This document shows, in pieces, positions 16,838 through 25,593 of a stretch of 64,000 nucleotides of DNA; the stretch's first letter is position 1, and every line of letters starts with the position of its first letter. The position numbers and the translations under genes were made by a program. Source of the DNA: Herbinix sp. Its GTDB lineage: Bacteria > Bacillota > Clostridia > Lachnospirales > Lachnospiraceae. The stretch is taken from the NCBI GenBank assembly GCA_028691795.1, contig JAQUYQ010000002.1, forward strand, positions 1-64,000, given 5' to 3'. A model generated the notes under the pieces. It saw only the letters and a list, made by a program, of their open reading frames with translations, was not told where the DNA came from and ran no database searches.

Positions 16838-19800
16838 ATGAATTTTACACATTTGCATGTGCATACGGAATATAGTCTGTTGGACGGGTCAAGTAAGATT
16901 AAGGAATTGGTTCACCGTGCCAAGGAGCTGGGCATGGATAGTCTTGCGATTACTGACCACGGCGTTATGTATGGAGTAATCGATTTTTATAAAGCCTGCT
17001 TAGCAGAAGGAATTAAGCCAATAATAGGCTGCGAGGTTTATGTCGCTCCAAATTCTAGATTTGACCGGGAAATTGGTACATCGGATGGGCGTTATCACCA
17101 CCTTGTCCTATTGGCTGAGAGTAATACTGGATATCAGAATTTGATGAAGATCGTTTCTAAAGGTTTTCTCGAAGGCTTTTATTATAAACCAAGGGTTGAT
17201 TATGAGGTCCTTACGAAGTACAGCGAGGGTATCACAGCACTAAGTGCGTGTCTTGCAGGAGAGGTTGCAGGTAATCTGTTAAAAGGCTTTTATGCAGAAG
17301 CGAAGAATGCAGCGATAAAGCTTCAAAGTATTTACGGTGAGGGACATTTTTTCCTGGAACTCCAGGATCATGGCATGCAGGAACAGAAGACTGCAAATCA
17401 GGGGATATTAAGACTTGCGAGTGAAACCGGAATTAAGCTGGTTGCGACGAATGATGTTCATTATACTTTTGCTGAGGATGTAGATCCACATGATATCCTT
17501 CTCTGTATTCAGACTCAGAAAAAGGTAGCCGATGAGAACCGAATGCGTTATGAGGGTGGGCAGTATTTTCTAAAATCACCCGAAGAGATGCTTACTGTTT
17601 TTCCTTATGCAAAGGAAGCCTTAGAAAATACATATGAAATAGCACAGCGTTGTAATGTAACGATCACCTTTGGTGAGTATAAATTACCGTTATATCCGGT
17701 ACCGGTGCAGTTTACAGCGTTTGAATATCTGAATAAATTATGCAGGGATGGCTTGCAAGAGCGATATCATCCAATCGATAAGGATTTGTGGGAGCGGCTG
17801 GATTATGAGCTTGATACGATTCGAAGTATGGGATTTGTTGATTATTTTTTAATCGTTTGGGATTTTATTAAGTATGCAAGAGATAATAACATTATAGTTG
17901 GACCGGGAAGAGGAAGTGCTGCAGGCTCTATCGTTTCTTATTCCCTTGGAATCACCGATATTGATCCGATTAAATATAATCTGTTATTTGAACGATTTTT
18001 AAACCCACAACGTCTGACAATGCCCGATATTGATATCGACTTCTGTTTCGAGAGAAGGCAGGAGGTTATTGATTATGTTGCCTTAAAATACGGTAAAGAT
18101 AAGGTGGTTCAGATTGTTACCTTCGGAACGATGGCAGCAAGGGGAGTAATCCGTGATGTTGGAAGGGCTCTTGATTTATCCTACGCACAGGTGGATACGA
18201 TAGCGAAAATGATACCGACTGAGCCTGGAATAACAATAGAAAAGGCAATGCTGGCTAACAAAGAACTAAACCAGCTGTATGAAAGCAATTCGGAGGTTAA
18301 GTATCTGATTGATATGTCCAAAAGACTGGAGGGTCTGCCAAGGCATACTTCGATGCATGCTGCCGGGGTTGTAATTGGTAAGACAAGTATCGATGAATAT
18401 GTCCCACTATCTCGATCCTCCGATGAATCAATCACAACTCAGTTTACAATGACAACGCTTGAGGAATTAGGGCTTCTGAAAATGGACTTTCTTGGACTTC
18501 GGACCCTTACCGTTATTCAGAATGCAGAAGCGTTGGTGAATAAAAGAAAAGATGCATTGAATAAGTTTGATATTAAAAAGATAGATTATAATGATGGAAA
18601 AGTATATGATCTGGTTTCATCAGGCAAAACAGAAGGCATATTCCAGTTGGAAAGTGCTGGTATGAAGAGCTTTATGAAGGAATTAAAACCACGTACCCTG
18701 GAGGATATCATTGCAGGAATTGCACTGTACCGCCCGGGACCAATGGATTTCATACCCAAGTACATTAAGGGAAAGAATGAAACAGACAAGATTGTATATG
18801 AATGTCCGCAGTTAGAACCAATTTTATCTCCAACCTATGGCTGTATTGTTTATCAGGAACAGGTTATGCAGATCGTTCGTGATCTTGCAGGTTACAGTTT
18901 TGGCCGTAGTGATCTTGTACGCCGTGCCATGTCAAAGAAAAAAGAATCGGTTATGATAAAGGAACGTCAAACCTTTGTTTATGGTAACGCAGAAGAAGGG
19001 GTTGTCGGCTGTATCGGCAATGGTATACCGGAGGTAGTAGCAAACCATATCTTTGATGAAATGATGGATTTTGCGAAGTACGCCTTCAATAAGTCCCATG
19101 CAGCAGCTTATGCGGTCGTTTCCTATGAAACAGCTTATTTAAAATGCTATTATCCGGTAGAATTTATGGCAGCTCTAATGACCTCCGTAATCGATAATCC
19201 CGGAAAAGTATCCGAATATATTTATACCTGCAGACAGATGAATATAGAAATTCTGCCCCCGGATATTAATGAGGGTGATGCAGTATTTACGGTATCTCAT
19301 GGCGCAATCCGGTACGCTCTTTCTGCAATCAAAGGTATTGGAAAACCGGTAATTGAGGCAGTAGTAGCAGAGCGTGAGGAAAATGGACCCTTTCTAAGCC
19401 TTAAGGATTTTGCAACAAGATTATCCGGTAAGGAAGTGAATAAGCGAACGATAGAAAGCTTTGTTAAAGCTGGTGTATTCAGTAATCTCCATTCCAACCG
19501 CAGACAGCTGATGATGAGCTATGTTCAAATTCTTGACAATATAGCAGCGGATAAGAAGAAGTCTCTGACAGGGCAAATGACCTTATTTGATTTTGCCAGT
19601 GAAGAGGAAAAACAGGAGTATGAGCCTAATTTACCGGAGGTAAGTGAATACAGCAAGGAACAACTCTTAGCTTTTGAGAAAGAGGTGCTTGGCATCTATG
19701 TCAGCGGTCATCCACTGGAGGCATATGAGAATCGGATTAATAAAAATGTAACAGCGAACTCCAACGACTTTGCATTGGAGGAAGAAACAAATAAACCTAA

Positions 19801-20326
19801 GGTGATTGATGGAAATTCCGAGATCATTGGTGGAATGATAACTGCAAAGACGATTAAAACTACAAGAAATAACAGTATGATGGCTTTTATCACCTTAGAG
19901 GATTTATTTGGGGTTGTTGAGGTTATAATATTCCCAAAGGATTATGAGAAATTTAAAACAATGCTTGAACCAGATCAAAAGATTTTTATTCGGGGCAAGG
20001 TATCCGTAGAGGAAGAAAAGCCGGCGAAACTCATTTGTCAGGACTTGATACCCTTTGAGCAGGTACCGCGGGAGGTATGGATTAAATATCAAAACCTGGA
20101 GACATTTCTTAAAGATGAGCAGTCCTTATATGCATTATTAGATGAATATGATGGAATTGACATGGTAGTCGTCTTTTGCGAGGAAGAGAAGTGCATGAAG
20201 AAACTTCCAAAAAGTAGAAGCGTGAAGGCGGATAAAGACTTGATTCAACGGCTTACGACAATTTATTCAAAAGAAAATGTGCGAATTACTGAAAAGAGTA
20301 TTGAAAAACTACGTAAAATAGATTAG
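16838..20326 (+). CDS. dnaE: DNA polymerase III subunit alpha (DnaE type)
   Basis: 1162 residues. An N-terminal PHP domain (FTHLHVHTEYSLLDG, then TDHGVMYG) is followed by the C-family polymerase core with GRGSAAGSIVSY (about 358) and the catalytic PDIDIDF (about 396), thumb and fingers, a helix-hairpin-helix region and an OB-fold near 1000-1080 (EIIGGMITAKTIKTTRNNSMMAF). Low-GC Firmicutes use this with PolC, DnaE extending primers. GGAGGAG lies 5 bases before the ATG. pfkA follows after 45 bases without a terminator, so the two are probably cotranscribed. Confidence 0.97.
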   Translation: MNFTHLHVHTEYSLLDGSSKIKELVHRAKELGMDSLAITDHGVMYGVIDFYKACLAEGIKPIIGCEVYVAPNSRFDREIGTSDGRYHHLVLLAESNTGYQNLMKIVSKGFLEGFYYKPRVDYEVLTKYSEGITALSACLAGEVAGNLLKGFYAEAKNAAIKLQSIYGEGHFFLELQDHGMQEQKTANQGILRLASETGIKLVATNDVHYTFAEDVDPHDILLCIQTQKKVADENRMRYEGGQYFLKSPEEMLTVFPYAKEALENTYEIAQRCNVTITFGEYKLPLYPVPVQFTAFEYLNKLCRDGLQERYHPIDKDLWERLDYELDTIRSMGFVDYFLIVWDFIKYARDNNIIVGPGRGSAAGSIVSYSLGITDIDPIKYNLLFERFLNPQRLTMPDIDIDFCFERRQEVIDYVALKYGKDKVVQIVTFGTMAARGVIRDVGRALDLSYAQVDTIAKMIPTEPGITIEKAMLANKELNQLYESNSEVKYLIDMSKRLEGLPRHTSMHAAGVVIGKTSIDEYVPLSRSSDESITTQFTMTTLEELGLLKMDFLGLRTLTVIQNAEALVNKRKDALNKFDIKKIDYNDGKVYDLVSSGKTEGIFQLESAGMKSFMKELKPRTLEDIIAGIALYRPGPMDFIPKYIKGKNETDKIVYECPQLEPILSPTYGCIVYQEQVMQIVRDLAGYSFGRSDLVRRAMSKKKESVMIKERQTFVYGNAEEGVVGCIGNGIPEVVANHIFDEMMDFAKYAFNKSHAAAYAVVSYETAYLKCYYPVEFMAALMTSVIDNPGKVSEYIYTCRQMNIEILPPDINEGDAVFTVSHGAIRYALSAIKGIGKPVIEAVVAEREENGPFLSLKDFATRLSGKEVNKRTIESFVKAGVFSNLHSNRRQLMMSYVQILDNIAADKKKSLTGQMTLFDFASEEEKQEYEPNLPEVSEYSKEQLLAFEKEVLGIYVSGHPLEAYENRINKNVTANSNDFALEEETNKPKVIDGNSEIIGGMITAKTIKTTRNNSMMAFITLEDLFGVVEVIIFPKDYEKFKTMLEPDQKIFIRGKVSVEEEKPAKLICQDLIPFEQVPREVWIKYQNLETFLKDEQSLYALLDEYDGIDMVVVFCEEEKCMKKLPKSRSVKADKDLIQRLTTIYSKENVRITEKSIEKLRKID

Positions 20327-20371
20327 AATACAGTCATTGTTTAGTTGTTATATTAAGCGGAGGTTATTATA

Positions 20372-21343
20372 ATGGGAAATGTAAAGACAATCGGTGTGTT
20401 AACAAGTGGTGGTGATGCGCCTGGAATGAATGCAGCAATAAGAGCAATCGTTAGGACCGCATTAGCAGCAGGACTTAAAGTAAAAGGTATCAGAAGAGGA
20501 TTTAATGGCTTATTAGAGGAAGACATTATAGAAATGGATTCTAAAAGTGTATCTGATATTATCCAAAGAGGCGGTACCATTCTATATACCGCTAGATGTC
20601 TTGAAATGCTTAAGCCAGAAGTACAGGACAGAGCTGCTGATATTTGCAGAAAGCATGAAATCGATGGCTTAGTAGTTATCGGTGGAGACGGATCCTTTAA
20701 GGGAGCTCAGGTGTTAGCAAGAAGAGGAATTAATGCGGTAGGTATTCCGGGAACAATTGACCTGGATATTTCCTGCACGGATTATACCATTGGTTTTGAT
20801 ACAGCATTAAATACTGCTATGGAAACCATAGATAGAGTAAGAGATACCTCAACCTCTCATGAAAGATGCAGTATTATCGAAGTTATGGGTAGAAAAGCTG
20901 GATATATCGCATTATGGTGCGGTATTGCGAATGGCGCAGAGGAAATCCTTATTTCTGAGCGTTATGATTATGATGAGCAGAAGATTATTAACAACATCAT
21001 TGAAAAACGTAAAACCGGTAAAAAGCATTACATTATTGTAAATGCAGAAGGTATTGGCGATTCCAACGGTATGGCAAAGAGAATTGAAGCTGCAACCGGT
21101 ATGGAAACAAGAGCGACAATCATCGGTCATGCACAAAGAGGCGGCAGCCCTACAACAAGAGATCGTGTATATGCTTCCATGATGGGTGCAAAGGCTGTCG
21201 ATTTATTGGTGGCTGGAAGTTCAAAGAGAATTGTTGGTTACAGAGACGGTCAATTTGTAGATTACGATATTGAAGAAGGATTGGCTATGACAAAGGATAT
21301 TGATCAATATATGTATGACCTATCGATCAGACTTTCCAGATAA
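20372..21343 (+). CDS. pfkA: ATP-dependent 6-phosphofructokinase
   Basis: 323 residues. It phosphorylates fructose-6-phosphate to fructose-1,6-bisphosphate, the effector of HprK encoded nearby. GGDAPGMNAAIRAIVR binds ATP, and GGDGSFKGA has Gly after the conserved Asp, the pattern of ATP- rather than PPi-dependent enzymes. The catalytic loop reads PGTIDLDI; most bacterial enzymes have Asn where Leu stands here, while both catalytic-region Asp residues remain. A terminator at 21401 ends the dnaE-pfkA unit. Confidence 0.96.
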   Translation: MGNVKTIGVLTSGGDAPGMNAAIRAIVRTALAAGLKVKGIRRGFNGLLEEDIIEMDSKSVSDIIQRGGTILYTARCLEMLKPEVQDRAADICRKHEIDGLVVIGGDGSFKGAQVLARRGINAVGIPGTIDLDISCTDYTIGFDTALNTAMETIDRVRDTSTSHERCSIIEVMGRKAGYIALWCGIANGAEEILISERYDYDEQKIINNIIEKRKTGKKHYIIVNAEGIGDSNGMAKRIEAATGMETRATIIGHAQRGGSPTTRDRVYASMMGAKAVDLLVAGSSKRIVGYRDGQFVDYDIEEGLAMTKDIDQYMYDLSIRLSR

Positions 21344-21400
21344 TCGACATAGCATATATAATAATTCGTACTGATAAGTTACAATATACTTCATATTAAG

Positions 21401-21448
21401 CCGGGTATGATCGAAAAATTAAGACTTTCCGATCCTACCCGGACTTTT
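21401..21448 (+). terminator. pfkA terminator
   Basis: CCGGGTATGATCG (21401-21413) and CGATCCTACCCGG (21430-21442) form a stem with one mismatch, followed by ACTTTTTA. Confidence 0.9.
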
Positions 21449-21453
21449 TATAA

Positions 21454-21545
21454 AGCTGATATTTTAAAGGATTATAATAAACAAGATAATTAACAAGCTG
21501 ATTTTCTTGTCATGAATAATAACTTTATAATATCAGCTCTTTTTA
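21454..21545 (+). terminator. Second long hairpin downstream of pfkA
   Basis: AGCTGATATTTTAAAG (21454-21469) is complementary, with one mismatch, to CTTTATAATATCAGCT (21523-21538), with an inner ACAAG / CTTGT stem, then CTTTTTAT. It could be a back-up terminator or a small mobile palindrome. Confidence 0.5.
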
Positions 21546-21615
21546 TGGAACAGTTTTGTGTTTGAAAGCGTCTAATGAATAACAAGGGAAGATGTTATAC
21601 ATGCTCATTTTGTCA

Positions 21616-21644
21616 TTTACATCATTTGTCTGTCCATGTATACT
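21616..21644 (+). promoter_or_regulatory. Promoter of the ECF sigma gene
   Basis: TTTACA (21616-21621), 17 bases, TATACT (21639-21644). It looks like a housekeeping promoter; I do not see an ECF-type AAC/CGT promoter, so autoregulation is not evident. Confidence 0.55.
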
Positions 21645-21707
21645 ATACTGTAGTTATGTAATAAAACAGGATGGTATATAAAAGGTATAGTATAGGGGGA
21701 GAACAGG

Positions 21708-22256
21708 ATGCAGAAGGATGATCAAAATGACCTCTTGGAAAATTTGCCTGCTTACAATATAGAAACCCTAATTCGGCAATATGGCAATGATGTTCTTAGG
21801 ACGGCATATATGTATGTCAGGGATGTTAACTTAGCTGAGGATATTTTTCAAGATGTATTTATTAAGGTAAATCAAAAAATTTCTACCTTTGAAGGAAATT
21901 CCAGTATTAAGACATGGATTATTCGTATTACAATTAATACCTGTAAGGACTATTTAAAAAGTGCCTGGAATAAACGTGTCGTACCAATGATGGAATACCA
22001 GGAAGACATGGTTGTCAGTGAAACTGACTATGACGATGTAGAAAAGAAGGATACGAGAGAATTGATACGGAAAACGGTTCTCTCACTTCCGGCAAAATAT
22101 AAGGACGTTGTACTCTGTGTTTACTTTCAGGAGATGACGATTACCGAAGCGGCTAACGCGCTGAACATAGCGGAAGGAACCGCAAAGAGCAGGCTCTCAA
22201 GGGCTAGACAAAAGTTAAAATCAGTTCTGGAAGGGAGGATTTCAGATGAGCTTTAA
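21708..22256 (+). CDS. ECF-type RNA polymerase sigma factor
   Basis: 182 residues. Region 2 covers about 20-85 (IRQYGNDVLRTAYMYVRDVNLAEDIFQDVFIKV, then GNSSIKTWIIRITINTCKDYLK), and region 4 covers about 125-175 with the helix-turn-helix ITEAANALNIAEGTAKSRLSRAR. There is no region 1 or 3, as in extracytoplasmic-function sigma factors. The gene overlaps the next by 11 bases, the classic coupling with a membrane anti-sigma factor. The inducing signal is unknown. Confidence 0.93.
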   Translation: MQKDDQNDLLENLPAYNIETLIRQYGNDVLRTAYMYVRDVNLAEDIFQDVFIKVNQKISTFEGNSSIKTWIIRITINTCKDYLKSAWNKRVVPMMEYQEDMVVSETDYDDVEKKDTRELIRKTVLSLPAKYKDVVLCVYFQEMTITEAANALNIAEGTAKSRLSRARQKLKSVLEGRISDEL

Positions 22257-23466
22257 TAAAAATAACAAGAATGCTAAGATTAATAACCCTGAGGATATAA
22301 AAAACGGACTGGAGCTTGATATAGATGGCAGAAGCATTAAATCACATCTGGATACTTCTTTTGATTTAAATGGAATTCATGTTTCTGAGGATTTGATTAA
22401 TAGAACGCTTAATGCAATAAAACAGCAGGAAGTAGAACAGCAGGAGACAGCACAACAGGATAGTAAGGAAGGTAATGAGAAAGAAATAGTGAAAATTATC
22501 CCCTGGAGCAGATATATCAGGCGTATCGTCGGAGTTGCAGCGGCTGTATTAGTTGTAACGGCAGGTGTGAATTTCATAAGTGGTATGAATAGTAAGAAAG
22601 ACAGCAGTGAGAATACAGCATTATCCTTATCAGAGGACATCAGCCAAAAGGATGTAGTAACTTCTGGTACAGAATCAGCCGAATCGTACAAAATGGACAA
22701 TGGAACGACTGCTGGTATAGAATCGGAAGTACCACAGGCTAAGGCAGAAATATCGCAAGCCTCCGAGTATGCTTTGTCGCAAGATACATCTGGTACCGAT
22801 GGGGTAGAAGAGAAAAAACAGACAGAGGAAACAGAGACTTCGAAGGTCACCGCAGCCGATTCTTCAGTAGATGATATTGCTGCAGCAGAAGGTATAGCAC
22901 AAACCCCAAATGTAGCTGTTACCGATGCGGCTGGCAAGAATTCTGCGAGCAGGGGAATGCTGGCAGGAATAGATAATGATGCAGGGTCTACAGAAGCTTC
23001 GGATACCACTGAGGATGCGGATTCTGTCAACGCTTCTGCTGCTATTGACAACGATAATACCGTACAAGGAATTACTGCAACCTTAGACGGCGAAGACGAT
23101 GTAAGTTATATAACCTTTCGGGATATTTTGTTATCTGATCCGGAGCAGGTGCAGATTTTAAGTATTACCGATGAGATTAACAAAACAGAGATTACATTAA
23201 CGGACCAGGAGGACATAAAGGATTTCTATTTAATCATGGATCAGCAGCAGTATACCAATACAACAATAACTTCGGTTATAAAGAATTATACAGTAGAGGT
23301 TGCTACAGCGCAGTCATTGGATGTGTCTTATACCATTGTTATTGGTGATAGTATAACAGTAAGTAATCATTCAGGAGAGACAGTTAACCAGAATATCTAT
23401 AGTGCAGAGAATGAAACATTGCTGATTGGGAATTTAAATGAATTTTATCAAAAATATATTCCTTAA
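22246..23466 (+). CDS. Probable membrane-bound anti-sigma factor
   Basis: 406 residues. A cytoplasmic N-terminus (1-90) precedes one transmembrane span (about 92-112, RRIVGVAAAVLVVTAGVNFISG) and a large outside portion. That portion is Ser/Thr/Ala/Glu-rich and low-complexity to about 270, then a compact C-terminal domain (YITFRDILLSDPEQVQILSI onward). Gene overlap with the ECF sigma factor is the main reason for the call. No HxxxCxxC zinc anti-sigma motif is visible in the N-terminus, so it is not a standard zinc-type protein. The C-terminal domain may be the sensor. Confidence 0.7.
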   Translation: MSFNKNNKNAKINNPEDIKNGLELDIDGRSIKSHLDTSFDLNGIHVSEDLINRTLNAIKQQEVEQQETAQQDSKEGNEKEIVKIIPWSRYIRRIVGVAAAVLVVTAGVNFISGMNSKKDSSENTALSLSEDISQKDVVTSGTESAESYKMDNGTTAGIESEVPQAKAEISQASEYALSQDTSGTDGVEEKKQTEETETSKVTAADSSVDDIAAAEGIAQTPNVAVTDAAGKNSASRGMLAGIDNDAGSTEASDTTEDADSVNASAAIDNDNTVQGITATLDGEDDVSYITFRDILLSDPEQVQILSITDEINKTEITLTDQEDIKDFYLIMDQQQYTNTTITSVIKNYTVEVATAQSLDVSYTIVIGDSITVSNHSGETVNQNIYSAENETLLIGNLNEFYQKYIP

Positions 23467-23504
23467 ATTAGAATCTACTGAAATATAAGCGGAATAAGTT
23501 AGAA

Positions 23505-23632
23505 AATTCACTTGTCAGGAATAAAAAAGGTTCTTGCAAAGTCTCATAAAAAGGAGAAAATTGCAAGAACCTTTTGCCTTTGAAAATGAATTACCAGTCA
23601 AGAATTTCATCTTTATTCATGACAAGTGAATT
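23505..23632. terminator. Nested palindrome between convergent genes
   Basis: Outer arms AATTCACTTGTCAGGAATAAA-like (23505-23525) and its near complement (23612-23632) enclose a perfect inner stem AAAAGGTTCTTGCAA / TTGCAAGAACCTTTT (23525-23539 and 23561-23575). The inner part can act as a bidirectional terminator for the anti-sigma gene and the minus-strand gene at 23699; the outer arms suggest a small palindromic element. Confidence 0.7.
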
Positions 23633-23698
23633 TATGACAATTTAATTTTAATTTAAATGTAGGTCAATTCATCTTGTTTTATTATTTTTCGGAATTAA

Positions 23699-24004
23699 TT
23701 AAAGTTCATCCTCAGGAAGTGTTTCGTTATCTTCATTCTCGGAAACTTTATCTGCTTCATTCTCGGAAGCTTTATCAGCTTCTTTGGAGGAGTTATCTTC
23801 TTCATCAATCACTTTTATCGATACATATTCCCTTGAATTATTATCCGCATCATCTTCCGCATCAAATTCCTCGAAATCGTCTTCAAAATCATCAAAATCA
23901 TCAGAGGTATCCTTTTTTATGAACTTCTTATAAAAATAATAGGCACCTGCTCCCAACGATGCCAGAGCAACAGTACCAAATATTAACTTGCCAAATTTTT
24001 TCAT
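23699..24004 (-). CDS. Small membrane-anchored acidic protein of unknown function
   Basis: 101 residues. One hydrophobic span at about 7-25 (LIFGTVALASLGAGAYYFY) is followed by a lysine patch (KKFIKKD) and then a very acidic tail rich in Asp, Glu and Ser, which should lie in the cytoplasm by the positive-inside rule. A short internal duplication gives EADKASEN and EADKVSEN. AAGGAAG precedes the ATG. I recognise no family. The layout (tether plus acidic tail) could bind basic proteins or cations, but that is speculation. Confidence 0.7.
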   Translation of the reverse strand: MKKFGKLIFGTVALASLGAGAYYFYKKFIKKDTSDDFDDFEDDFEEFDAEDDADNNSREYVSIKVIDEEDNSSKEADKASENEADKVSENEDNETLPEDEL

Positions 24005-24205
24005 TTACTTCAACTTCCTTTCCGTTTTTAATTATAATTATATGCTATTATTCCATTATAATTCCGAATTGGAAAAAAATAAAGTAAAAGTTCTATAAAC
24101 TTGAAAAAATTGGTACGGGATAAAACCCGTAAGTTAGGGGTTAATGTAATTGTTTTAAGCAATAGAAAAATAGAAAGAAACAATTTTATACAAGGAGGTA
24201 ATAGA

Positions 24206-25177
24206 ATGGTAAGTATAACAAAGGCGAAGATTTTCAATGAAGAAATCATAAAAATGACAAAGCGTGCATTTGGGGAAGCTGTAGAACTTCAAGAGATAAC
24301 AGAGTTAACAGGGGGGTTTTATAATACTGCATATATGATAAGTTTTAAAGATGGACAAAAAGCTGTTCTTAAGGTTTCACCTTTGAAAGCCCTGAAAGTG
24401 ATGAGATATGAAAAGAACCTTATGGAAACTGAGGTATTTGTTTTAGATAAAATGCATTCAATGAAAGGTGTTCCGGTACCGAGAGTTTTGTATTATGACC
24501 GGAGTGGAGAAATTACCGACAATGAGTTTTTATTTATGGAGTTTTTATATGGAGTACCACTTAATAAGGTACGTGAAGAACTTACAGAGGATCAGTATAA
24601 TATGATATCATCAAATTTGGCGGAAATTACAAAAAAGATTAACGGAGTAGAAGGGGAGTATTTTGGATATATTTCTCAAGAAAATAAGAGATTTACTACT
24701 TGGTTTGAAGCTTTTTTCTGTATGATAAAAGAGCTCTTAGATGATGCACAAGATGCTGGGGTTTTACTTCCATTTGAAAATAATAAATTATATAGTATGA
24801 TCAATAAACAGAGAGAGGTATTAAATCAAGTAAAAAAACCATTACTTGTTCATAAGGATTTATGGGAAGGAAATATTCTTATAAACCCTAAAACTTTAGA
24901 AATTACTGGGATTTTAGATTGTGAACGTGCCATATTTGGAGATGCTTTACTTGAACCAATATGTGGTTTCCTATGGGAAAATAAAAGTTTTATGAATACC
25001 TATATTGGGAGAGAAATGCTTAATAGAGACGAAAACATTAGATTTGTCCTATATAAAATATATATAGATCTTATTTCGGTAATTGAATGTACTTTTAGGC
25101 AATATCCTGATGAAAATGCAGATAAATGGTCAAGGTTACAGCTTGATGAAGCACTTCAAAAATTAGTAACACTATAA
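24206..25177 (+). CDS. Phosphotransferase of the aminoglycoside/choline kinase (APH) family
   Basis: 323 residues with a protein-kinase-like fold. The glycine-rich region GGFYNTAYMISF (about 31-42) and an ATP-site Lys in AVLKVSP precede the catalytic loop HKDLWEGNILI (about 215) and the metal-binding Asp in GILDCERA. Family members phosphorylate small hydroxyl compounds, including aminoglycosides, fructosamines, homoserine or choline; the substrate is not readable, and I would not call it a resistance gene. Start is the ATG after AAGGAGG; a longer frame from 24101 lacks such a site. Monocistronic. Confidence 0.82.
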   Translation: MVSITKAKIFNEEIIKMTKRAFGEAVELQEITELTGGFYNTAYMISFKDGQKAVLKVSPLKALKVMRYEKNLMETEVFVLDKMHSMKGVPVPRVLYYDRSGEITDNEFLFMEFLYGVPLNKVREELTEDQYNMISSNLAEITKKINGVEGEYFGYISQENKRFTTWFEAFFCMIKELLDDAQDAGVLLPFENNKLYSMINKQREVLNQVKKPLLVHKDLWEGNILINPKTLEITGILDCERAIFGDALLEPICGFLWENKSFMNTYIGREMLNRDENIRFVLYKIYIDLISVIECTFRQYPDENADKWSRLQLDEALQKLVTL

Positions 25178-25593
25178 GAGAGTATGATATATGTAAATTT
25201 GCAGAAGGTGCTTGATTACTGGTAGCAGGAGCATTTCAAACAATATTGATTAAGTTTGTAATGCTCTTGTTACGTTAATTATATTGAAATTGCATAGAAA
25301 ACAATGATATCGAGATAATTAATATTGTGATCTATCAGGAGTTATGCTTGGGTATCACATCCTTGAAAAAAATCGTAGACAACTGGGTAATTATAGTGTG
25401 CATCCTACCAAAGGTGTAATTATGGATGTATTCATAATTATAAAGAATTGCTAGATATGTATGTATAATAAGTTGGTAGAATGTCCAAATTTATATTAAT
25501 TTACGAATATTACCTTTACTTTTGTTCCTAAATATTTTATGATGAAATTAACTGTGAGAATTACGTAAATAAGGGAAAGGCAGGAAGTTTATT
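25178..25593. other. Intergenic with one hairpin
   Basis: GAGCATTTCAAAC / AGTTTGTAATGCTC (about 25230-25266) forms an imperfect stem after the phosphotransferase gene and may terminate it. The remainder is AT-rich with no supported gene. Confidence 0.45.

Noticed and set aside
22377..23051. 224-residue minus-strand frame rich in Ser/Ala
   Set aside because: It is antisense to the low-complexity region of the anti-sigma gene; no start signal.
25346..25456. 36-residue frame in the gap before the GT4 gene
   Set aside because: No ribosome binding site, no family.
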